This document shows, one piece after another, positions 1 to 5,602 of a stretch of 5,920 nucleotides of DNA. The stretch is from contig JAFSAK010000127.1 in assembly GCA_017441045.1 (NCBI GenBank), positions 1 to 5,920 on the forward strand. Reading direction: 5' to 3'. Source of the DNA: Clostridia bacterium (GTDB lineage: Bacteria > Bacillota_A > Clostridia > Oscillospirales > Acutalibacteraceae). The notes below the pieces were generated by a model that saw nothing but the letters and a program-made list of their open reading frames with translations, did not search any database and was not told where the DNA came from. Both the position numbers and the translations under genes were made by a program. Position 1 is the first letter of the stretch, and each line of letters opens with the position of its first letter.

Positions 1-948
1 GTAGGCGGTAATATCGGCAAACCCTTGCTCCCCGAAATTGAAGATATAAAACCCGATGACTTTGTTGTGGTTGAACTTTCATCCTTCCAACTTATCTCTA
101 TGAGAAAAAGTCCTGATATTGCGGTGGTTACCAATGTGGCGCCAAATCATCTGGATGTTCATAAGGATATGGATGAATACGTTGAGGCAAAGAAAAATGT
201 GCTTCTCCATCAAAATGCATTTTCAAGAACGATTTTAAACCGCGATAATGATATAACCGAAGGTTTCAGAAAGTATGTGCGCGGTCAGTCCCTCGGCTTC
301 AGTATGGAACGCCGCCTTAAAAACGGCGCTTGGCTTGATGATAAAGGGTATCTCAATATGTCCTATAGAGGCATTGATGTTCCCGTTATTAACCGCGATG
401 ATATTGCAATTATCGGCGACCATAATGTTGCCAATTACCTTGCCGCCATTTCTGCGGTTTGGGGATATGTTGGGGTTGACAGTATCGTAAAGGTTGCTCG
501 TGAGTTTGGCGGGGTTGAACACCGAAACGAACTCGTAAGAGAAGTTAACGGCGTTAAATACTATAACGATTCTATTGCATCAAGTCCCACCCGTACTATT
601 GCGGGACTTAAATCCTTCTCGCAAAAGGTTATTCTTATTGCGGGAGGTTATGATAAACACATCCCCTTTGAGCCGCTGATGCCCCATCTTGTAGAGCGGG
701 TTAAAACCCTTTACCTTTGCGGCGCCACTGCCGATAAAATCGAAAACTGCCTTAAAAATTACAGCGGTTTTGAGGGCAGCCCCGAGATTGTAAGGGTTAA
801 GGATATTGAAGAAGCCGTAAAGCAGGCGCAAAAATCGGCCGTAAGCGGTGATATTGTAACTTTGAGCCCTGCTTGCGCAAGTTTTGATTCTTATAAAAAT
901 TTCGCCGACCGCGGAAATCATTTTAAGGAAGTAGTGAATAAACTTTAA
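1..948 (+). CDS. murD: UDP-N-acetylmuramoylalanine--D-glutamate ligase (MurD), 5' end outside window
   Basis: MurD is the cytoplasmic ATP-dependent ligase that adds D-glutamate to UDP-MurNAc-L-Ala in peptidoglycan precursor synthesis. The frame is open from base 1, so the gene starts upstream; 315 codons are present of the roughly 450 usual, and the N-terminal UDP-binding domain and the GKT ATP loop are missing. Counting codons from base 1, visible motifs are GGNIGKPLL (2-10), VELSSFQL (23-30), TNVAPNHLD (43-51), EYVEAKK (59-65, holding the lysine expected to be carbamylated), GDHNVANY (139-146), EHR (173-175), NDSIASSPTRT (189-199), IAGGYDKHIPF (213-223) and SPACASFDSYKNFADRGNHF (289-308). 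The last four belong to the central/C-terminal Mur ligase domains. NDSIASSP replaces the NDSKATNP-like form of many MurDs; I read this as a clostridial variant. The stop codon overlaps the next gene's ATG by one base (TAATG). Assignment to MurD rather than MurC/E/F rests on ELSSFQL and the C-terminal motif. Confidence 0.96.
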   Translation, partial: VGGNIGKPLLPEIEDIKPDDFVVVELSSFQLISMRKSPDIAVVTNVAPNHLDVHKDMDEYVEAKKNVLLHQNAFSRTILNRDNDITEGFRKYVRGQSLGFSMERRLKNGAWLDDKGYLNMSYRGIDVPVINRDDIAIIGDHNVANYLAAISAVWGYVGVDSIVKVAREFGGVEHRNELVREVNGVKYYNDSIASSPTRTIAGLKSFSQKVILIAGGYDKHIPFEPLMPHLVERVKTLYLCGATADKIENCLKNYSGFEGSPEIVRVKDIEEAVKQAQKSAVSGDIVTLSPACASFDSYKNFADRGNHFKEVVNKL

Positions 949-1964
949 TGGATATTAAAAACACTCTGTTTGAACTTTCAAATAGTTGCAGTTTAGGTAA
1001 TATAACCGAGGCGCGAGATATCGCATACGATATCCTCTGCGGTTTAACCGATTCCTGCCAAAAAACCGATAACCTTACAGTCCTCGGCAAAATTAAGGGT
1101 GAAAGCGATTATACTCTTATGCTTGCCGCTCATATTGATGAAATTGGTTTCACCGTAACCGATATTGATGATAAAGGTTTTGTTACCGTTGCTAAATGCG
1201 GCGGTATCGACCTTCGCACCCTACCCGCAAAGCGCGTAACCATCCACGGTAAAGAAAAGGTGACGGGCGTATTTTGCAGTACCCCTCCCCACCTTGCCGA
1301 AGGTGAACAGACCTACGAGGATATAAACAAAATTAAGATTGATACCCTTTTAGGCGAAAAGGCCAAAGAGGTTATTTCCCTCGGAGATTTTGTAACCTTT
1401 AAGAATGAGCCCTATTCCCTTTGCGACACTCTGATTTCGGGTAAATCTTTTGACGATAGGGCGGGTGTGGTTTCCCTTCTGCTTTTGGCCGAAAAATTAA
1501 AGGGCGAAAAACTTCCCATAAGTGTGATTATCGCACTTACCGATATGGAGGAACTTGGTACCCGCGGCGCTAAAACCGCCTGCTTTAAAGTTAATCCCGA
1601 TGAGGCCATTGCCATTGATGTAAGTTTTGGCAATGCTCCCGATGTGAATCCCACCGAATGCGGAAAACTCGGCGAAGGAGCGATGGTGGGTGTTGCCCCT
1701 GTACTTAGCAAACCTATGTCCAATAAACTTATAAAAACCGCTACGGAAAAGAATATTCCCCATCAAATCGAAGTTATGGGCGGTAGAACCGGCACCGATG
1801 CGGATGCTCTTTCAATAAGTCGTGAAGGCGTGCCTTCGGGCGTTGTTTCGATTCCCCTTCGCAATATGCATACCGATAATGAAATTATCGATACCCGCGA
1901 TATCCAAAGCGTTAGCGAACTGCTTAAAGAGTACATTTTGAAGGGAGGGCTTTCAAATGTTTGA
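948..1964 (+). CDS. M42 family metallo-aminopeptidase (first of tandem pair)
   Basis: This 338-residue protein is a cytoplasmic dinuclear-metal aminopeptidase of the M42 family (glutamyl aminopeptidase/TET type, often mis-annotated as endoglucanase M), expected to remove N-terminal residues from peptides. Family motifs appear in order: AHIDEIGF (61-68) with metal ligand H62 and D64; SFDDRAG (167-173) with the bridging Asp; DMEELGTRGA (199-208) with catalytic-base E201 and metal ligand E202; AIAIDVS (220-226) with metal ligand D224; GRTGTDADA (279-287); and PLRNMHT (303-309) with metal ligand H308. All five ligand positions are filled, so it should be active. Length fits the family (about 335-360). 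The ATG overlaps the murD stop as TAATG. The nearest AAGGAA (925-930) lies 17 bases upstream, too far for a good Shine-Dalgarno, so translation probably depends on ribosomes finishing murD. Substrate preference cannot be read from the sequence. Confidence 0.93.
   Translation: MDIKNTLFELSNSCSLGNITEARDIAYDILCGLTDSCQKTDNLTVLGKIKGESDYTLMLAAHIDEIGFTVTDIDDKGFVTVAKCGGIDLRTLPAKRVTIHGKEKVTGVFCSTPPHLAEGEQTYEDINKIKIDTLLGEKAKEVISLGDFVTFKNEPYSLCDTLISGKSFDDRAGVVSLLLLAEKLKGEKLPISVIIALTDMEELGTRGAKTACFKVNPDEAIAIDVSFGNAPDVNPTECGKLGEGAMVGVAPVLSKPMSNKLIKTATEKNIPHQIEVMGGRTGTDADALSISREGVPSGVVSIPLRNMHTDNEIIDTRDIQSVSELLKEYILKGGLSNV
1943..1948 (+). promoter_or_regulatory. Strong Shine-Dalgarno (GGGAGG) for the second M42 gene
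   Basis: GGGAGG lies within AAGGGAGGGC, 8 bases upstream of the ATG at 1957 and inside the last codons of the first M42 gene. It is the best ribosome binding site among the overlapping genes. It decides the start at 1957 and indicates that the second peptidase can recruit ribosomes independently of the first. Confidence 0.8.
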
Positions 1965-2964
1965 ACTTCTTAAAAAACTCTGCCTTTTAGATGGAACAAG
2001 CGGAGATGAGACGGATGTCCGCGATTTTATAATAAACGAAATTCGGGACTACTGCGAATATAGGGTGGACAACCTTGGTAACATCATCGCATTTAAAAAA
2101 GGTAAAAACGCCCCCGACCGCAAAATTATGCTTGATGCTCATATGGATGAGGTTGGGCTTATTATAACTTCGGTTACAAGCGATGGTTTCTTAAAGTTCA
2201 CCACCGTTGGCGGAATTGACCCTGCGGTTATGATTTCCCGAAAGGTAAAGATAAACGGAAATATAAACGGAGTTATCGGTATTAAACCCGTTCATCTTTG
2301 TCACGGGGACGAGGGTAAAAAATTACCCAAAACCGATTCTCTTTATATTGATATCGGCGCCAAAGATAAAAATGATGCGCTATCCCGCGTTTCCCTTGGG
2401 GACACGGCGATTATGTGCAGCGAATATGTGGTTTCGGGGGATAAAATTCTCTCGAAAGCCCTTGATGACCGTATAGGTTGCGCCGTACTTATTTCTCTTT
2501 TAAAAGAAGAAGCAGAGTATGACTTTTTTGCCACCTTCTCGGTGCAGGAGGAGGTTGGACTTCGCGGCGCCGCCGTTGCGACCTACGGAGTTAACCCCGA
2601 TTTTGCCATAATTCTTGAGGGCACCACCGCCGCAGATATTGCGGATGTACCCGAAGAAAAGCATGTTTGCGAACTTGGTAAAGGCGCCGCCGTATCTTTT
2701 ATGGATAGGTCAACCCTTTATGATAAGGAACTTTATAATGCGGCAATAAACAGCGGTATACCTTGCCAGTCAAAACGCTTTGTTTCGGGCGGTAATAATG
2801 CAGGCGCTGTTCATTTAAGCCGCGAAGGTGTTCGCACGGTGGCGGTTTCGGTACCCTGCCGTTATATCCATTCGGCGTCTTCGGTTGCCGATGCGCGCGA
2901 TATTACTTCGGCATATAAACTGGCTAAATATCTGCTCCTCGGTATTGCCGAGAATAAGATATGA
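1957..2964 (+). CDS. M42 family metallo-aminopeptidase (second of tandem pair)
   Basis: This is a second 335-residue M42 aminopeptidase, clearly homologous to its upstream neighbour but divergent across most of its length. Motifs in order: DNLGNIIAFKKG (38-49), AHMDEVGL (61-68) with H62 and D64, KALDDRIG (167-174) with the bridging Asp, SVQEEVGLRGA (195-205) with catalytic E198 and metal ligand E199, ILEGTTAADI (219-228) with metal ligand E221, SGGNNAGAVH (277-286), and PCRYIHS (300-306) with metal ligand H305. Two differences from the first copy stand out: the third ligand of one metal site is Glu here and Asp there, and the GG-x-x-AG loop reads NN where an acidic residue is common. The core active site is intact. 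It overlaps the upstream gene by 8 bases behind a strong Shine-Dalgarno, and its TGA overlaps the next ATG (ATGA). M42 proteins usually assemble as dodecamers; mixed assemblies of the two products are possible but not shown. Confidence 0.94.
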   Translation: MFELLKKLCLLDGTSGDETDVRDFIINEIRDYCEYRVDNLGNIIAFKKGKNAPDRKIMLDAHMDEVGLIITSVTSDGFLKFTTVGGIDPAVMISRKVKINGNINGVIGIKPVHLCHGDEGKKLPKTDSLYIDIGAKDKNDALSRVSLGDTAIMCSEYVVSGDKILSKALDDRIGCAVLISLLKEEAEYDFFATFSVQEEVGLRGAAVATYGVNPDFAIILEGTTAADIADVPEEKHVCELGKGAAVSFMDRSTLYDKELYNAAINSGIPCQSKRFVSGGNNAGAVHLSREGVRTVAVSVPCRYIHSASSVADARDITSAYKLAKYLLLGIAENKI

Positions 2965-3635
2965 TAAAACTTGTATCGGCTCTTCCCCATTTGGATTACA
3001 AGCGGGCGGAGTGCGTACGAATCAACTGCATGGGCGACCTTTATAAAGATGAGGCGCTTTTCTGGATTCAGGATGTGGATAAACTTTTTATCTCTATGCT
3101 TGGACCTGATATGACGGTTTTTAATAACGGGGGAAATCTTGAAGAACTAAAGGAATTTATAAATATTATTTCCCCTTCTTCTCTGTTTTCCGATAGTGAT
3201 ACCTTAAAGGAACTTTTTGGTAACAATTTCGAGGAAACCTATGTTTACTCCAAAAAAGCCGATGAGCGCTCTCCTATAGAATCCCATAAATTCAGCAGTA
3301 GCGCAGTTTATGAAATTTTCAAAAAGGCAGGACTTTCCGTTCCTCCTTACGATAGTTTTGCGGTGGATTTTTGTCTGCGAATAAATCGTGATAAGGCCGC
3401 CTGCTTTTACATAGAAAACACCGCCGCGGCATTCTCGGTAAAAAGCGGGAACTACGCCCTTATAAACGGAATCGCCTCTTTAAAAAAAGGCGAAGGTACC
3501 CCTTGTATTAAGGGAATTTTATCTCTCGTTAAGGGCAAAACCGTTTTGGCGGTAGTAGAAGAAAAAAACAAACCTTTTTATGAGAAAAACGGTTTTGAAT
3601 TTGAATATAAATCAGGATGTTGGGTGAAAAAATGA
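2961..3635 (+). CDS. GNAT family N-acetyltransferase, two-part, weakly conserved
   Basis: This is a 224-residue protein whose C-terminal part looks like a GCN5-related acetyltransferase, which transfers an acetyl group from acetyl-CoA to an amine. The acetyl-CoA loop would be KGEGTP (176-181), aligning with the usual RGKGIG/A; Lys replaces Arg and Pro replaces the last small residue. It is preceded by the strand ALINGIAS (166-173). FYEKNGFEFEY (206-216) is the typical last-strand motif of the fold. Residues 1-125 are extra compared with a minimal 150-residue GNAT; FWIQDVDKLFISML (34-47) and NLEELKEFI (59-67) resemble the N-terminal region of two-part clostridial GNATs I recall. The ATG overlaps the second M42 stop (ATGA) and no good Shine-Dalgarno precedes it, so translation is likely coupled. 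The substrate is unknown. The fold call is moderately sure; catalytic activity is less sure because the CoA loop is imperfect. Confidence 0.7.
   Translation: MIKLVSALPHLDYKRAECVRINCMGDLYKDEALFWIQDVDKLFISMLGPDMTVFNNGGNLEELKEFINIISPSSLFSDSDTLKELFGNNFEETYVYSKKADERSPIESHKFSSSAVYEIFKKAGLSVPPYDSFAVDFCLRINRDKAACFYIENTAAAFSVKSGNYALINGIASLKKGEGTPCIKGILSLVKGKTVLAVVEEKNKPFYEKNGFEFEYKSGCWVKK
3536..3597. repeat. 12-base inverted repeat made of two dyad-like motifs
   Basis: CAAAACCGTTTT (3536-3547) is the exact reverse complement of AAAACGGTTTTG (3586-3597), with 38 bases between the arms. Each arm is also nearly self-complementary: CAAAAC-C-GTTTTG at 3536-3548 and AAAAC-G-GTTTT at 3586-3596. The pair lies in the last codons of the acetyltransferase gene, 34 bases before the next gene's preferred start at 3632. 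It could fold as a long-loop hairpin in mRNA or be coincidental: the arms encode KTVL and KNGF, the latter a conserved GNAT motif, and the stem is AT-rich. Confidence 0.4.
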
Positions 3636-4900
3636 GTTTTTTTAACTTTGATGAGGGGCTCCGCTCTCTTGATAGGCAAGCGCTAATGGATGTTGCCCCT
3701 ATCTTCGAATATGTAGACGGAATTACCGAATATAATCAACAAAAGGTGCTTCGAGCCTTTATAAATAACCGCGTAAGCGAATCCGACCTTGGAATTTCTA
3801 CGGGCTACGGCTACGGGGATATAGGTCGCGATAAACTCGAAAGCATTATGGCAGAGTGTATGGGCGCGGAGGATGCTATTATGCGCCATAGTTTTGCCTC
3901 GGGCACCCATACTCTAACGGTTGCTCTTTTCGGAATTCTGCGCCCCGGTGATAAGGTGCTTTGTCTTACGGGCCGACCTTACGACACCATTATAGGCGTT
4001 TTTGGTATTGACGGCGAAAGCGATGGCTCACTTCGGGATTTCGGCATAGAATACCGCGAAGTTCCCCTTCTGCCCGACGGCACCCCCGATATAAACTCAA
4101 TAAAATCCGAACTTTCCTGGGATAAATATAAAATGGCGTATATTCAGCGCTCCAGAGGTTACAGTTTGCGCCCTTCTTTGACGGTAGGCAAAATCAGAGA
4201 ACTTTGCGATGCGGTTAAAAGTGTTTCACCCGATACGGTGATTATGGTGGATAACTGCTACGGCGAATTCGTAGAAAAAGAAGAGCCCTGCCAGGTAGGA
4301 GCCGATATAGTTGCGGGTTCCCTTATTAAAAACCCCGGCGGCGGCATCGCCCCCACGGGCGGATATATCGCGGGAAAGAAAAAGTATATTGATATGTGCG
4401 CTAACCGTATGACCTGTTCGGGCGTAGGTAAAGAAGTCGGCGCATCTCTCGGTCACAACCGCGAACTTTATATGGGACTTTTCTCGGCTCCTCACGTAGT
4501 AGGCGAGGCCCTTAAAACCGCCATATATTCGGCGCGTATTTTTGAACTTTTAGGTTTTAATGCAACCCCTCGGTTCGATGAAAAAAGAGCCGATATTATA
4601 GAAAGTATTATTTTAGGCAACAGTGAGCGGCTTATCGCTTTTTGCCAAGGAATGCAGTCGGGAGCCCCCGTTGATTCCTTCGTTGTACCTGAACCCTGGG
4701 ATATGCCCGGATATACCGATAAAGTTATTATGGCGGCAGGTGCCTTCACCTTGGGCTCCTCCATTGAACTTTCCGCTGATGCGCCACTTCGTGAGCCCTA
4801 TGCGGCCTGGCTTCAGGGCGGACTTAATTTCCATAGCGGTAAAACGGGCGTTCTATGCGCAATTCAGAGTATGATAAATAAAGGCGTTTTAAAAATATAA
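3632..4900 (+). CDS. PLP-dependent methionine gamma-lyase family / 'aluminium resistance' protein (PF06838)
   Basis: This 422-residue protein belongs to the fold-type I PLP enzymes annotated as cystathionine beta-lyase/methionine gamma-lyase family proteins linked to aluminium resistance (Bacillus YnbB type). The true reaction of the family is poorly defined; C-S lysis of a sulfur amino acid is the usual guess. Numbering from the ATG at 3632: GYGYGDIGR (58-66), SFASGTHT (87-94, expected cofactor-phosphate site), LTGRPYDT (112-119), YIQRSRGYSLRPSL (170-183), VDNCYGEF (206-213, with D207 facing the PLP ring nitrogen) and GSLIKNPGGGIAPTGGY (229-245, with K233 as the probable Schiff-base lysine). 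WDMPGYTDKVIMAAG (356-370) and GGLNFHSGK (396-404) follow. I chose 3632 because it gives the 4-base ATGA overlap with the acetyltransferase stop and has GGGTGA just upstream. The in-frame ATG at 3617 would add MLGEK but lacks a properly spaced site. Sequence and length look complete and functional. Confidence 0.92.
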   Translation: MSFFNFDEGLRSLDRQALMDVAPIFEYVDGITEYNQQKVLRAFINNRVSESDLGISTGYGYGDIGRDKLESIMAECMGAEDAIMRHSFASGTHTLTVALFGILRPGDKVLCLTGRPYDTIIGVFGIDGESDGSLRDFGIEYREVPLLPDGTPDINSIKSELSWDKYKMAYIQRSRGYSLRPSLTVGKIRELCDAVKSVSPDTVIMVDNCYGEFVEKEEPCQVGADIVAGSLIKNPGGGIAPTGGYIAGKKKYIDMCANRMTCSGVGKEVGASLGHNRELYMGLFSAPHVVGEALKTAIYSARIFELLGFNATPRFDEKRADIIESIILGNSERLIAFCQGMQSGAPVDSFVVPEPWDMPGYTDKVIMAAGAFTLGSSIELSADAPLREPYAAWLQGGLNFHSGKTGVLCAIQSMINKGVLKI

Positions 4901-4905
4901 CATTC

Positions 4906-4914
4906 AGAGAGTGA
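4906..4914 (+). promoter_or_regulatory. Ribosome binding site for the GTG-started 222-residue gene
   Basis: AGAGAGTGA in the 20-base gap resembles a purine-rich Shine-Dalgarno and ends 6 bases before the GTG at 4921. It supports GTG as the start in the absence of a nearby in-frame ATG. The gap holds no hairpin that could be a terminator, so read-through from the PF06838 gene is expected. Confidence 0.55.
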
Positions 4915-4920
4915 TTTTTA

Positions 4921-5589
4921 GTGAAAACAATCTTTAAAGGCGAGGTATATGATATTGTGCCTATGGCAAACGGTTTCGTTTTCGCCTATGCCAAAGCCAA
5001 AACGGAAGAAAATGTTGTGGTTTGCTATAAAATGGTAAATTTTGAAAACGGCATAGTGACCGATGTTGCCCGCAATATCTATCTCCTTTCAAAATACGGC
5101 AGCAACTACAATGCCGCCACCACATTTGTCAATAATCACATAACGGCCTCCGCTTTAAATCTGCCGAACGGCAAGGTGTTTATCTGCACCGATGAGGGCA
5201 CCGCATATCTTTTAGACAGTGAGGGCGGACTTTTATGGTCGGGCGAACTCAAATATAAAGGCAGGGCGCCTTCAGGAATTTCAATACACCGCAATTCCCT
5301 CTGGGCTTGTTTTAAGGATTTTAACGTGCTTTTGCGCTTTAATATTGCTTCTATGAGGGAAGAACTGCGCATTGGCGGTAATGTATCTCCTATGAACGCT
5401 CCTTCGGATATTTTCGTTGAAGGTGACTGCGCCACGGTTTCATCCTCAGGAGACAAAAAGCTTATAAAAATCGACCTTAATTCCTATACCGTAAAGGATT
5501 ATATGGAATTCGAAGAACCTATCTACAGTTATAAAAAGGTTAAAGGTTTCGAACTTGCGCTTTTAGAATCGGGACTTTATTTTTTATAA
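4921..5589 (+). CDS. Protein of unknown function with beta-propeller-like repeats
   Basis: I do not recognise this 222-residue protein as a named family. It is rich in short alternating hydrophobic strands separated by turns with Gly, Asn and Asp, as in WD40, PQQ or NHL-type propellers. The clearest units are NGKVFICTDEGTAYLLDSEGGLLW (residues 83-106, given as two halves NGKVFICTDEG and TAYLLDSEGGLLW), NSLWACFKDFNVLLRFNI (125-142), GDCATVSSSGDKKLIKIDL (168-186) and KGFELALLESGLYFL (208-222). Spacing of about 40 residues would allow four to five blades, few for a closed propeller, so it may be a small or open one. There is no signal peptide or membrane helix, so a cytoplasmic location is expected. 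It starts with GTG, has its own modest ribosome binding site and ends 13 bases before the esterase gene. Its codon use matches the upstream genes, with no AGA arginines. It may bind a ligand or partner for a neighbouring enzyme; that is a guess. Confidence 0.75.
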   Translation: MKTIFKGEVYDIVPMANGFVFAYAKAKTEENVVVCYKMVNFENGIVTDVARNIYLLSKYGSNYNAATTFVNNHITASALNLPNGKVFICTDEGTAYLLDSEGGLLWSGELKYKGRAPSGISIHRNSLWACFKDFNVLLRFNIASMREELRIGGNVSPMNAPSDIFVEGDCATVSSSGDKKLIKIDLNSYTVKDYMEFEEPIYSYKKVKGFELALLESGLYFL

Positions 5590-5590
5590 A

Positions 5591-5595
5591 AGGAG
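5591..5595 (+). promoter_or_regulatory. Shine-Dalgarno (AGGAG) for the esterase gene
   Basis: AGGAG lies within AAAAGGAGAA immediately after the preceding stop codon and 7 bases before the ATG at 5603. This near-ideal site fixes the esterase start. The AT-rich stretch before it (5577-5590) might contain a -10-like element, but no matching -35 is convincing. Confidence 0.8.
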
Positions 5596-5602
5596 AATTT
5601 TT

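Noticed and set aside
310..328. Short hairpin CGCCG/CGGCG with an A-rich loop, considered as a terminator
   Set aside because: The stem is only 5 pairs, has no following T-run and sits in the middle of murD coding sequence.
580..921. 113-codon open frame on the - strand inside murD
   Set aside because: It is antisense to the conserved catalytic and C-terminal MurD motifs and has no supporting features.
1412..1723. Open frame of about 100 codons on the - strand inside the first M42 gene
   Set aside because: It lies wholly antisense to a gene with all family motifs, and its translation is low-complexity Ser/Pro-rich with no recognisable domain. The frame is open because of the codon bias of the true gene.
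2828..3046. + strand open frame spanning the M42/acetyltransferase junction
   Set aside because: It is out of frame with both recognised genes, is Arg-rich and unlike any domain, and starts inside conserved M42 sequence.
4492..4874. Overlapping open frames on both strands inside the PF06838 gene (- at 4492-4764 and 4613-4834, + at 4623-4874)
   Set aside because: All are out of frame with a well-conserved enzyme, have no ribosome binding site of note, and give no recognisable protein.
4897..4925. Twenty-base gap after the PF06838 gene, considered as an operon boundary
   Set aside because: There is no inverted repeat or T-run in the gap, and a ribosome binding site fills it, so read-through is more likely.
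5136..5456. 106-codon open frame on the - strand inside the 222-residue gene
   Set aside because: The + strand frame has operon spacing, a ribosome binding site and structured beta-rich sequence; the antisense frame has none of these.
5540..5602. AT-rich stretch before the esterase gene, considered as a promoter
   Set aside because: TTTATT/TATAAA-like pieces occur but no -35 element with proper spacing is convincing, and AT-rich codons explain the composition.
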